From contig CAUPWE010000001.1 of the NCBI GenBank assembly GCA_963515375.1, forward strand, positions 124,001 to 188,000: a stretch of 64,000 bases of DNA. Reading direction: 5' to 3'. A program made the position numbers and the translations under genes. Below the pieces are notes generated by a model. It saw only the letters and a program-made list of their open reading frames with translations, did not search any database and had not been told where the DNA came from. The stretch comes from Nanosynbacter sp963515375 (GTDB lineage Bacteria > Patescibacteriota > Saccharimonadia > Saccharimonadales > Saccharimonadaceae). This document shows positions 33,422 through 43,000 of this stretch, piece after piece (the first letter of the stretch is position 1; the number at the start of each line of letters is the position of its first letter).

Positions 33422-35113
33422 ATGGAGTCTCCGAAAATTGAAACAAGTATTGATTTGCTCGCTCAATTATCCGAAGATGATTGGCGGAAAATTGCTACGG
33501 CTAATCTACAGCTTGGAGGCGAGGAAGAAGCCGTGGCACTGGGCGATGTGGAGCGAGTAATACGCACCGACAAAATTGAAGGCGAACGGGTGAGGATTAT
33601 TGGCTATGCTCTAGCTGAAGACGGTTCATACGACCTGCAGGCCGTTGAGGGTGTGGCAGACATGGTGGCGTCTCTGGAAATTGACCCTGATAATCCAGCA
33701 CCTTTTGCGACTTACACCAATGAAATGGCGGCTTTGTGCGTGCGTGCCGCACGAGATAACGTTGCATCTGATTATTATTTTCCGCTGGATCGACAGGCGA
33801 TAGTGTCTGCCGAGCTGTTGCCGGATACTAGCGGTATATCACGTCATATTCGCAAACTTCGTCACTACGTCAATAAAACTCAAGAAGCTGTTGATGTGTA
33901 CGGTATCCATGACAATGAAGCAAAAATACAATTATTGGATGATTTGAATGGCGTTTTGGATGAAATTGTGCATGGCGCCAAAGTACGAATAGAATGTCAG
34001 GCATATCGCCGACGGGTCGGTAGTATCGAATACGGTGTCGATGTCCACGCAGAAAAACAAGTGTTGTCTGGTGATGCGCCGTTTTTCGTATGGCGAGGAG
34101 GTCGTCCTGAGTTGGAGATGTGTGACGCACAAGACCCATCGGTTCTCTTTTACATTGATATGAATGATGTGTGTGATATATTTCCAATTAATGATGATAG
34201 TGGTGAGGACGGGAATGATTTGTTTGAAACTGTTTTTACCGAAGAATTTCAGCAGTTGGCGTGGCGATTGGCGACTGATCTCTCCTATACAGATGAGTCG
34301 GACTTTTCGGATACGCTCCGTGAGCATACGCAGACACTGAATGACGCCTTACCCGATAGCTCCGAGCTTGATGCTGTTAGTCTGGCGGGCTTTGTGCTAG
34401 CACCAAGAGGTTCACACAAGAGGCTAAAGTACGAATTTATTGATAATGATGAAGCGTATGTTGAAGGGGTAAAATTTGCTAGGTATGACGGAGCTATTTA
34501 TGCAGTGCTTGAGGTAGTAATATTCGATCGCTTGAACGGCTTATCGCGAAAAGTTTACGCTATACCGAGTCGTGATAGGTTATTACGATTTGAAAGTTTG
34601 CGGAATGATGCTGAAGATCTAGAACTTGCCGTAGCCTCGCTACATGATATTGCTCAGGATGCGAGTGAATTATTTGACAGCGAGACCTTCTATGATTTTC
34701 CTTTGAAAGAACAAATTGAGATATTGAAGCAATATGATAATGAAGCACATAACGTCCTAGCGACAATCAATGATCCTCGGGAATTTAGCGGTGAATGTAC
34801 GGTTATGGCGTATCGCTGTTTGCCGGGCAGTTTACTGAATGTCGTTTCGTGGAATGATGCTCCGTTACAAGAAGTTGGTGACGATAAGGATACTGAGCCG
34901 TTTACACTACAGGTAGATAGCTTGGAAGTGTGGAATCCAGAGCTTAATAGCATGACAGAATTATCTCAGTCTATCTCGAGCATTTCAGAGTTGCCGCTCA
35001 GTTTTGGTGAGCCAGTTTTAATGGTGGGTAATTGTGAAGACGATGAGTTTTACCTGGTGCGCGCCCGCGATATTATCGGTCTATCGCGAGGCAATCCTCA
35101 GAATATTTCATGA
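33422..35113 (+). CDS. Large hypothetical acidic protein, 563 residues
   Basis: A soluble, strongly acidic protein without signal peptide, membrane segment or repeats that I can see. Mixed alpha/beta residue pattern; the N-terminal part (SIDLLAQLSEDDWRKIA) looks helical. I recognise no domain. It is divergent from glgB with 72 bases between starts and ends 16 bases before tgt. The start codon has no Shine-Dalgarno, and a weak AT-rich -10 is close upstream. Clean coding frame over 1.7 kb makes it a real gene. Confidence 0.85.
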   Translation: MESPKIETSIDLLAQLSEDDWRKIATANLQLGGEEEAVALGDVERVIRTDKIEGERVRIIGYALAEDGSYDLQAVEGVADMVASLEIDPDNPAPFATYTNEMAALCVRAARDNVASDYYFPLDRQAIVSAELLPDTSGISRHIRKLRHYVNKTQEAVDVYGIHDNEAKIQLLDDLNGVLDEIVHGAKVRIECQAYRRRVGSIEYGVDVHAEKQVLSGDAPFFVWRGGRPELEMCDAQDPSVLFYIDMNDVCDIFPINDDSGEDGNDLFETVFTEEFQQLAWRLATDLSYTDESDFSDTLREHTQTLNDALPDSSELDAVSLAGFVLAPRGSHKRLKYEFIDNDEAYVEGVKFARYDGAIYAVLEVVIFDRLNGLSRKVYAIPSRDRLLRFESLRNDAEDLELAVASLHDIAQDASELFDSETFYDFPLKEQIEILKQYDNEAHNVLATINDPREFSGECTVMAYRCLPGSLLNVVSWNDAPLQEVGDDKDTEPFTLQVDSLEVWNPELNSMTELSQSISSISELPLSFGEPVLMVGNCEDDEFYLVRARDIIGLSRGNPQNIS

Positions 35114-35129
35114 TATAATCAGACAGATT

Positions 35130-36341
35130 ATGCAGCAAAAACCATTTTCTTTTGAAATAACATCTAGGCTTGATGACACTTTGGCGCGTACCGGTATTAT
35201 TCACACGCCGCACGGGGATATTAAAACGCCGGCATTTATCGTGGTCGGCACTAAGGCTAATATCAAAGCGATGCTGCCCGAGATGGTGGCGGATGTTGGC
35301 GCGCAAGCGGTGCTGGCGAACGCCTATCATCTGTATTTGCAGCCGGGTCATGAACTTATTGAAAAGGCTGGTTATTTGGGCAAGTTTATGAATTGGTCGG
35401 GGCCAACATTCACTGATAGCGGCGGCTTTCAGGTGCTAAGTCTGGGTTCGGGCTTTAAGAAAGTACTGGCGATGAGTACGGATGTTGATGAGGAGATCGC
35501 TATCGCTAAAAAATCATCGCGCCATGCTTGGGTTGACGAAAACGGCGTGATGTTTAAGTCGCACCTGGACGGCTCGTACCATAAATTTACGCCGGAATTA
35601 TCCATGCAGATTCAGGCGGGCATTGGCGCGGATATTACCTTCGCCTTTGATGAGCTGACTTCACTGATTGACCCGTACGAATATCAAGTCGAGGCCTTGG
35701 CGCGGACGCATGCTTGGGCGGAGCGGAGTTTGGCGGAGGTTAAGCGCCTGCGTGAAGCTCGTCCCGACAAGCCGTATCAAGCATTATTTGGCGTGCTGCA
35801 AGGCGCAAATTATGAAGATTTGCGCAAGCAAACGGCTGAATTTTTAGGCGCGATGGATTTTGACGGCTACGGCATCGGCGGTGCACTAGAAAAGGAAACC
35901 ATGGCGCAGACGATTAAGTGGGTCAATCAAATCTTGCCCGAGAACAGGCCGCGGCATTTGCTCGGCATCTCCGAGCCGGATGATATCTTTGCGGCGATTG
36001 AGCAGGGAATTGATACCTTTGACTGTGTCAGTCCGACGCGTGTGGCCAGAAACGGCGCAGCCTATACGCCGTTTGGGCGAGTCAATGTTCGCGGCCAAAA
36101 ATACCGCGAACTGTTTGAACCAATTATGGAAGATTGCGATTGCTATACTTGCCGCCATTATACTGCCGCCTACCTCTGTCATTTGCTGCGCGCTCGCGAA
36201 TCTCTGGCCGGCACACTGCTATCAATTCATAACGAGCGGTTTATCGTCAAACTAGTTGACGACATTCGCGCCAGTCTGGAAGATGGAACTTTTTACGAGC
36301 TCCGAGATTCATTCTTGGCGAAGTATTATAGTAAAAAATAA
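35130..36341 (+). CDS. tgt: Queuine/preQ1 tRNA-guanine transglycosylase
   Basis: 403 residues. Exchanges guanine 34 of Asn, Asp, His and Tyr tRNAs for a queuosine precursor. DSGGFQVLSLG (about 96-106) holds the general-base Asp; FDELTSLIDP is the region of the second catalytic Asp; the zinc site CDCYTCRHYTAAYLCHLL...SIHN near the C-terminus is complete, in contrast to the zinc-free RpoC. TATAAT (35114-35119) ends 10 bases before the ATG. Whether the cell can make or import preQ1 is not visible here. Confidence 0.95.
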   Translation: MQQKPFSFEITSRLDDTLARTGIIHTPHGDIKTPAFIVVGTKANIKAMLPEMVADVGAQAVLANAYHLYLQPGHELIEKAGYLGKFMNWSGPTFTDSGGFQVLSLGSGFKKVLAMSTDVDEEIAIAKKSSRHAWVDENGVMFKSHLDGSYHKFTPELSMQIQAGIGADITFAFDELTSLIDPYEYQVEALARTHAWAERSLAEVKRLREARPDKPYQALFGVLQGANYEDLRKQTAEFLGAMDFDGYGIGGALEKETMAQTIKWVNQILPENRPRHLLGISEPDDIFAAIEQGIDTFDCVSPTRVARNGAAYTPFGRVNVRGQKYRELFEPIMEDCDCYTCRHYTAAYLCHLLRARESLAGTLLSIHNERFIVKLVDDIRASLEDGTFYELRDSFLAKYYSKK

Positions 36342-36345
36342 GCTA

Positions 36346-36374
36346 TTTACAACTGATTGGAAAACCGTTATAAT
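36346..36374 (+). promoter_or_regulatory. Promoter of tuf
   Basis: TTTACA (36346-36351), 17 bases, TATAAT (36369-36374); the leader is about 75 bases long with AAGGAG before the ATG. Confidence 0.8.
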
Positions 36375-36454
36375 TAAGCTCATACGCCGTGAGGTCTTTT
36401 TAATGGACTGTACCCGCGTGAAAAATAATAATTAAATAAGGAGAACTTCTACAA

Positions 36455-37639
36455 ATGGCAGATGCATTTGACCGAAGCAAACCGCACGTTAACGTTGGTA
36501 CAATGGGCCACGTTGACCACGGTAAGACCACATTGACCGCAGCTATTACGGCAGTGTTGGCAAAGCGCCTTCCAAGCGCAGTTAACAAACCAATTGCGTA
36601 CGACCAGATCGACAACGCACCAGAAGAGCGCCAGCGTGGTATTACCATCGCGTCTTCACACCAAGAGTACGAATCAAAAAATCGTCACTACGCACACGTT
36701 GACATGCCAGGACACGCTGACTACGTCAAGAACATGATCACTGGTGCTGCTCAGGTTGACGGCGCAGTTTTGGTTATTGCGGCAACTGACGGCCCAATGC
36801 CACAGACTCGCGAGCACGTGCTGCTAGCAAAGCAGGTTGGTGTGCCAAAGATCGTTGTCTTCCTCAACAAGATGGACATGGCTGACGAAGAAATGGTTGA
36901 GCTAATCGAGGAAGAAGTTCGTGAACTTCTTGAAAAGAACGGCTTTGACAAAGACGCTCCAATCATCAAAGGATCGGCTCTTAAAGCTCTTGAAGGTGAA
37001 GAGAAATATGAAGACGCTATTATGGAACTGGTTGACGCAATGGACAGCTACATCCCAGAGCCAGTTCGTGATATGGACAAGCCATTTATTATGCCAATTG
37101 AGGATGTCTTCTCAATCAAAGGTCGCGGTACTGTAGCAACTGGTCGTATCGAGCAGGGTGTCGTAAAGATCAACGACGAAGTTGAAATCGTTGGTTTGAA
37201 ACCAACTCAGAAATCAGTGGTAACTGGTATTGAAGCATTTAAGAAATCTCTTGACCAAGGTCAAGCAGGCGACAACGCTGGTGTCTTACTGCGCGGTATT
37301 GAGCGTACTGACATTGAGCGCGGTCAGGTTTTGTGTAAGCCAGGTACAATTACCCCACACACCGAGTTTGAAGCTGAAGTGTACATCTTGAAGAAGGAAG
37401 AGGGCGGTCGCCACACTCCATTCTCCAAGGGTTACAAGCCACAGTTCTACTTCCGCACCACTGACGTGACTGGTGAAGTTGAATTGCCAGCTGACAAAGA
37501 AATGGTTATGCCAGGCGACACCGTAACCTTCAAGGTTAAGTTGCTCGCCCCAATCGCTATGGAGCAAGGTTTGAACTTTGCTATCCGCGAAGGCGGCCGT
37601 ACCGTTGGTGCTGGTGTTGTGACGAAGATTAACAAATAA
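36455..37639 (+). CDS. tuf: Elongation factor Tu
   Basis: 394 residues. GHVDHGKTT (G1, about 18-26), RGITIASSHQEYES (switch I, usually RGITINTAHVEYET), HVDMPGHADYVKNM (usual Cys replaced by Met) and NKMD (G4) are present, as are normal domains II and III ending AIREGGRTVGAGVVTKI. The switch I change of NTA to ASS is unusual but conservative in size. It is a single-gene unit with its own promoter and terminator, away from fusA. Confidence 0.97.
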   Translation: MADAFDRSKPHVNVGTMGHVDHGKTTLTAAITAVLAKRLPSAVNKPIAYDQIDNAPEERQRGITIASSHQEYESKNRHYAHVDMPGHADYVKNMITGAAQVDGAVLVIAATDGPMPQTREHVLLAKQVGVPKIVVFLNKMDMADEEMVELIEEEVRELLEKNGFDKDAPIIKGSALKALEGEEKYEDAIMELVDAMDSYIPEPVRDMDKPFIMPIEDVFSIKGRGTVATGRIEQGVVKINDEVEIVGLKPTQKSVVTGIEAFKKSLDQGQAGDNAGVLLRGIERTDIERGQVLCKPGTITPHTEFEAEVYILKKEEGGRHTPFSKGYKPQFYFRTTDVTGEVELPADKEMVMPGDTVTFKVKLLAPIAMEQGLNFAIREGGRTVGAGVVTKINK

Positions 37640-37657
37640 TCTTTATAACCTAAGCCG

Positions 37658-37687
37658 AAAAATCCCCCGGAAAACTGGGGGATTTTT
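37658..37687 (+). terminator. Terminator of tuf
   Basis: AAAAATCCCCC (37658-37668) pairs with GGGGGATTTTT (37677-37687), 11 bases with an 8-base loop. Confidence 0.9.
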
Positions 37688-37851
37688 TAATGGTCAAACC
37701 TCGTGTACTAATGAAGAGATCTCTTATCAAAACATTCTTTAGGCATGGACATTTTGTATCGAGGACAGACTAGCCCGTTGGCCTACAGAGCGCTTGCAGT
37801 CTTCGCTATTTTAGTAATCCGTGTTGTTTTTACCAATAAGTAAACCTAAAA

Positions 37852-37881
37852 TTGACAAAGATACACTGCTTATGGCAAAAT
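37852..37881 (+). promoter_or_regulatory. Promoter of ldh
   Basis: TTGACA (37852-37857), 18 bases, CAAAAT (37876-37881). It lies in a 230-base spacer after the tuf terminator that otherwise shows no gene. Confidence 0.6.
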
Positions 37882-37918
37882 AAGTCCATTGACCATAAAA
37901 GAGAAAAAGGAGAGTCTG

Positions 37919-38860
37919 GTGAATAAACAAAAATTGGTGATTATTGGTGGTGGCGGAATGGTTGGCGCGACGACGGCGTATGCTTGTGCGCTGCGCAGTG
38001 TGATTGAAGAAATTGTATTGATCGACCGTGATGCGGATTTGGCATGGGGCCAGGCGGCGGACATCAACGACGCCATGGGGCTTGACCGCAACGTTGTGGT
38101 GCGTACGGGTGACTATGCTGATATCAACGACGATGACATCGTGGTCATCACCGCTGGCTCACCACAGTTGCCAGGTCAGACGCGACTGGAACTGGTCGGT
38201 GTCAATGCTAACATCATGCGTGACATTGTCAAAAACATCATGGCCGGCGGTGCCAAACCATATTTGATCGTCGTCAGCAACCCGGTTGATGTCTTGACGT
38301 ATGTGGCACTGAAAGAGTCGGGACTACCAAAAACCCGAGTGTTTGGCACGGGAACGACGCTGGATACCGCACGGCTGAAGTCGTACCTAGCAGACGCGCT
38401 GAATGTCGACAGTAAAGCAGTTGACGCGTACATCCTGGGCGAGCATGGTGATTCTTCGTTTTCGACCATTGAGACCGCGCAGATTGGTGAAGTGCCCATT
38501 CAAGAATATCCGGGCTTTATGGAGGAGATGATTGAGGGCATTGAGCAGAAAATCCGTGACCGCGCCTACCGAGTGATTGAGGCGAAGAAATCGACGTATT
38601 TTGCCATTGGCTTTGTGGTCTCTAAGATTGTCTCGGCCTTACGTCAGTCAACGCGCACGGTCTATCCAGTTTGTTCACTGGCTGAGGGTGAATACGGCCT
38701 GGACAATGTCGTATTGGGCTTGCCGTCGATCATTTGTTGTGATGGTGTGAAAATTTTAACTGGCTATCCACTGACTGAACGCGAGAAGCAGTCACTGAAC
38801 AACTCCGCTGCGATCATCAGCGAGATGATTGCCCATCTTGATAAAGCCCAGGAAAATTGA
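37919..38860 (+). CDS. ldh: L-lactate dehydrogenase
   Basis: 313 residues from a GTG at 37919, 5-6 bases after AAAGGAGAG; the longer frame starting at 37889 lacks a ribosome binding site. The NAD-binding GGGGMVGATTAY is at about 9-20. AGSPQLPGQTRLEL carries a Gln where malate dehydrogenases have Arg, which favours lactate or pyruvate as substrate. The catalytic His is in GEHGDSS. Lactate fermentation is expected in fermentative CPR bacteria; reduction of pyruvate to lactate would regenerate NAD. The rpsJ promoter overlaps its last codons. Confidence 0.92.
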   Translation: MNKQKLVIIGGGGMVGATTAYACALRSVIEEIVLIDRDADLAWGQAADINDAMGLDRNVVVRTGDYADINDDDIVVITAGSPQLPGQTRLELVGVNANIMRDIVKNIMAGGAKPYLIVVSNPVDVLTYVALKESGLPKTRVFGTGTTLDTARLKSYLADALNVDSKAVDAYILGEHGDSSFSTIETAQIGEVPIQEYPGFMEEMIEGIEQKIRDRAYRVIEAKKSTYFAIGFVVSKIVSALRQSTRTVYPVCSLAEGEYGLDNVVLGLPSIICCDGVKILTGYPLTEREKQSLNNSAAIISEMIAHLDKAQEN

Positions 38861-38866
38861 TATAAT
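38838..38866 (+). promoter_or_regulatory. Promoter of rpsJ
   Basis: TTGATA (38838-38843), 17 bases, TATAAT (38861-38866); the -35 lies inside ldh. The leader is about 80 bases. Confidence 0.8.
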
Positions 38867-38955
38867 CGCCTAGTTAATAATAATTTATCTCGAGAACTCG
38901 GTTATTCATAAATTGGATCAATTAGAGGTTACGGGATCGTACAAAAGGAGGAGCT

Positions 38956-39273
38956 ATGGCTCAAGATACCGGAATTAAAATCCGCATCCGACTGAAAGCG
39001 TATGACCACAAAGTCATCGACCAGTCAGCGAAACAAATCATCGACACTGCAATTCGCACCGGCGCGAATGTTGCTGGCCCAGTGCCACTACCAACCCGTC
39101 GCAGCACCTACACAGTGGTAAAAAGCCCACACGTATACAAAATGGGTGGTGAGACCTACGAGCGCCGCGTCCACAAGCGGTTGATCGATATCACCAACGC
39201 AACACCAAAGACCATCGATAGCTTGCAGAATTTGAACTTGCCAGCTGGTGTTGACGCTGAAATTCGTATGTAA
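38956..39273 (+). CDS. rpsJ: 30S ribosomal protein S10
   Basis: 105 residues. IKIRIRLKAYDHKVIDQSA and AGPVPLPTRRSTYTVVKSPH are characteristic; S10 (NusE) also takes part in antitermination with NusB. AAAAGGAGG precedes the ATG. It is normally the first gene of the S10 operon, but here it is followed by a terminator and 5 kb of unrelated genes before rplC. Confidence 0.97.
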   Translation: MAQDTGIKIRIRLKAYDHKVIDQSAKQIIDTAIRTGANVAGPVPLPTRRSTYTVVKSPHVYKMGGETYERRVHKRLIDITNATPKTIDSLQNLNLPAGVDAEIRM

Positions 39274-39290
39274 TTTTAACGCGCTAGGAA

Positions 39291-39320
39291 TTTCCGCTTC
39301 TTGAATGGAGCGGATTTTTT
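39291..39320 (+). terminator. Terminator of rpsJ
   Basis: TCCGCT (39293-39298) pairs with AGCGGA (39309-39314), then six T residues. Short stem but typical placement. Confidence 0.65.
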
Positions 39321-39343
39321 ATGCTATAATTCTCATCAAGCTT

Positions 39344-39676
39344 ATGACAAAACAAAAATCTCGTACCTACGCTCGCAACCGCTCAAAGTCCAGCGCCTTG
39401 TTTAGTCGCAAAGGACGCGAGCGAATTTATGAAAATGACGGCACCTTTTTCTTGAAACTGGTGATATTTGTCATCCTTAGTGTGCTGTGGCTGCGCCTCA
39501 AAAACCCCTTTGAACTGGGTGCTTTTACGGTGCAGGCCGTACCAGTTGGCTTGTTTGTTGCACTACTCCTCGTCCTCAAAATTGAACAGTACCAATTTAA
39601 CCGCAAAATTTGGTACGTCACCCTCATTTTGATGGCAATTCTGACCTCATTTACGCCAGTGGGCGTGATGATTTAG
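39344..39676 (+). CDS. Small membrane protein with basic N-terminus
   Basis: 110 residues. The first 30 are strongly basic (KQKSRTYARNRSKSS), then come three hydrophobic helices (about 37-50, 60-78, 86-106). The ATG at 39344 is preferred to an upstream in-frame start at 39305. TATAAT (39325-39330) lies 13 bases before it and there is no Shine-Dalgarno, so the leader would be only about 7 bases. No family recognised. Confidence 0.7.
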   Translation: MTKQKSRTYARNRSKSSALFSRKGRERIYENDGTFFLKLVIFVILSVLWLRLKNPFELGAFTVQAVPVGLFVALLLVLKIEQYQFNRKIWYVTLILMAILTSFTPVGVMI

Positions 39677-39734
39677 CTTATGCTGTACTATTTTAGGTTT
39701 TGATGATATACTAACTTACCAAAGGAGTATGACA

Positions 39735-40040
39735 ATGGACCAGGATGCTTTATCTAAATTTATCAATGACATTATAGATGCTAAGAACTTTAAGACTCTT
39801 GATGGCGACGTCAGGCAGCAGCTGGAGCAAGACTTAAAGAACAAACTACTCGATCAGATTGATAGGGCTGTGCTTGGGGCTTTGCCTGAAAATAAAATTG
39901 ACGGTTTTAATGACTTATTGGATCGCAATGCTAGTCAGCAGGAAGTTCAGCGATACATAGCAAATAGCGGCGTTGATACGAAAAAGATAACGCTTGAGAC
40001 AATGCTGCGTTTTAGGTCTTTTTATCTTGGAGATAAGTAA
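39735..40040 (+). CDS. Small helical protein (DUF5663-like)
   Basis: 101 residues started at the ATG at 39735, 7 bases after AAAGGAG; the ATG at 39729 is too close. Predominantly helical and charged (DGDVRQQLEQDLKNKLLDQI). It resembles the small DUF5663-type proteins common in CPR bacteria; this is a weak recognition. It stands 5 bases before the giant gene and is presumably co-translated with it. Confidence 0.65.
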   Translation: MDQDALSKFINDIIDAKNFKTLDGDVRQQLEQDLKNKLLDQIDRAVLGALPENKIDGFNDLLDRNASQQEVQRYIANSGVDTKKITLETMLRFRSFYLGDK

Positions 40041-40045
40041 GAGCT

Positions 40046-43000
40046 ATGTCAATTGATACTAATAGGTCAGAATCGCCGGCAGGAGTGCCGACAACTTATC
40101 ACTATAAAGACCCTATGCTAAGTGGCGCGCAGCCAAAGCCTCATGATAAACCCTTAGTTGTAACGATTGTTGATCAAACACACGACGTAGAGGCGGCGGC
40201 TAAAGATTATGCAGAAGCTCGTCTAAGAGAAGAGTCTGAGACTGCTAGGGAAACTGGCAGGATAAAGGGCTTTCTGCATAGGATATGGAGGGGTGAGAAC
40301 GGCATTGCTACTAAGTACTTTTTCAATAAGTACGTTGAAGAAGCTAAGCGGCGTGCTGAAGAAGAAGGGTTAACTGCTTTATACACGGATAATATTGCGT
40401 TGCGTAATGCTGCTATGGGGGCGACTATTGCGCGTTTTACTTCTGAATACGACGAATCTATACATGAGATTGCTGGAGAGCGTCGAAAAGAGTTGGCTGA
40501 GGATTCACCATTTGGCTTAGCGGTGAAGAAGCTGATTGAAAATTATGTTGAAGGCGACAGTAAAGACTGGAGCGAGGAGTCTTTCAAGGAGGCGCAGTCC
40601 AGGATAACGCGTCAATTAAATCAATATGGTGACGGCGACAATCTCGTCGGCGAAGGCAAAGTCAGAATAGATAATATTTGGCAAATCGCCCAAGCAGTTA
40701 AGGAAAGTGTTGATCACGGTGAAAGTCTTGATAATTTATTGCAAGGCATGAAGATTTATACTGGTGAATCTCGCTCTGGGGTCCGTACCGAAGCTCATCA
40801 AAGTAAAATTGATAAAACCATTGAACGGCTACAGAAGTCAAAGATAGGTTCGCTTGTTGGCCCTGAGACGGTAAGCTTGGGCGCAGCAATTGCTACTGGT
40901 ATATTCCGAGTCGGGCGGGGGTCGCTAATGCGGGCTGCTGGCGTGACTGGTATACCTGGGCTACTCGGTGGCGTGTTTGCTGGTATGCGTGAAAATAAAC
41001 GGCTTAAAGAAGAGCGTGCCATACATGCGCGGGAAGTCGCTCAGGGTCGGGAGTCTGAAGACAAAGGTCGACGTGCAGAAATCGAAAAAACTCGCTATGA
41101 AACAGTTGCCGCAAAAGAGCTGATTGGCTCGTTAGAAGAGTTTATTGATAAAGAAAACTTGTCTCCAGAGGAGCTGCAGCAGGGCTATGAGTCAATTGTT
41201 AGTGCTATGGCTAGAATTCATGCTTCAGATAAATTACAGGCCGACTTTATTTCATATTCAAGCGTGACGGAAGTTGAATCAGAGCGATTTAATTTAGATG
41301 TGGCAATAGCTAGAGCTAAAGTGAAGCTGAAAGGTAGGCTGGGAGATTTGCCAGAGGCGCTTATTGTAGACCTGGGTATTGATAAAGACGGTACGGTGGA
41401 TGATGCGATATATAAATCTACAGATGTACTTTATTCTCTAATGGATGATGGAAGTAAAAAAGATGAGGCCTTTAAGAAGTTAAAGAGGCGACGCGTAGCA
41501 GTGGCAGCGGCAACGGGGGCTGTGACTGGCTTTACGATTGGACTGGCTTCACAAGAGGCTTTGGCATTCTTTAATTCTGGTTACGACGGCCTGCTTGAAA
41601 ATGCCCTTACGGGCGAAGGCGGGGGCGATAGACAAACTTTGCTAGCAGGTATATTTCATGGCAAGGGCTATGGCTATAGCTCTGAGACTATCGTGAGTGC
41701 TGGAGATTATACTTCATACGACGTAGGCGGCAGCCAAGGAAGTATCAATTTACCAGATAATTATCAATTAGCATATAACCCTGATGGAACAGCAAATATC
41801 ATTGATCCAAACGGTAGTATTTTTGCTGACAATATTTCGTTTGAGACTGACGGGTCTTTATCTCAAGCCTCGCAGGAACTGCTACAAGAAAAGGGTGCTA
41901 TCGTGGAAGATCTTTCTGCGGTAGTAAGTAGTCAAGAGTCTATTGTGCAAGATTTGAGTGTTGATGAATATTTAGGCCACCATCAATCTGAACTGACGAA
42001 TATTACGCGAGATTTTTGGTATGACAATGACACCACCAGCGTGTCTGACGATAATGAGCTGGGACTCCACTGGGGAAGTCAAGGTGATGATGGCTCTATT
42101 CGGTTATCGATTTCTGATATGACGGATTATGGATCTTATCATGGGCTTGATGACACTTCATGGTCTGATGAAGCTCAGAGTGGAACACTGAAGTTTGCTG
42201 TATCCGCCTCAATAGATAGCCAGGACAGAGTATTTATGGTTGATATCGCGCCAGATGGAAGCATAGACATACCGCCCGATAGTCCAGCGGCAAATCTTTT
42301 TTCCGTTGATGAATATGGTCAAGTAGAGTTTAACGGTGCATACGGAGAGGTTGTTGCAATTCAAGATGTGGACGCGGACGGAATAACTCATGTAGCTCCA
42401 CTGGCGACCATGGAGGGCAATAACTCTATTTCAACCATTTCAACTACGGTCGAGGTCTTGACAGATAAGAATGTCCCCAAGCTCCAAATAACACCTCCGC
42501 CGATAGAAGCAGCAGTTAACGCCGCTCCGGCTGTAGAAGGCTTTGGCGGGCCGGCGGTGGTATTGAGGCGACCACTGGAAAATATAGCAAGAAGGCGACC
42601 TGGTTATTATAATCGATACCGATACCGCAACGGATACGAAGAACAGCGCGAATCTCAGCTTGAGGATATTTCTCCAAGGTTAAGAAGGGATAGTAATGCT
42701 AACTTAGAGCTAGGCGAAGAGACGGCACGATACAAACAGTGGCTGACGGATACTAGAGGGCCTGACTATGTTAGTCAAATTGAGCAGGGAATTAACAATT
42801 CTACGAAGTTGCAACAGGCCCCAGGGGATATTGATTTTGTTGCGACAATACCTGTGGCTGCTGTCAGCGAATCGGAGAATATCTACAATACCCTAAGTCT
42901 CTTCGCTCAGCAAGATAATGCTGACATTGAGAAGTCGCTGATTTTATTAAATGTAAACTGGCTAGACGAGGCAAGATCTGATCCAGAAAAGGCTGCGAAT

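Noticed and set aside
37690..37770. A 27-codon ORF after the tuf terminator
   Set aside because: No ribosome binding site or promoter close to it and no recognisable product.
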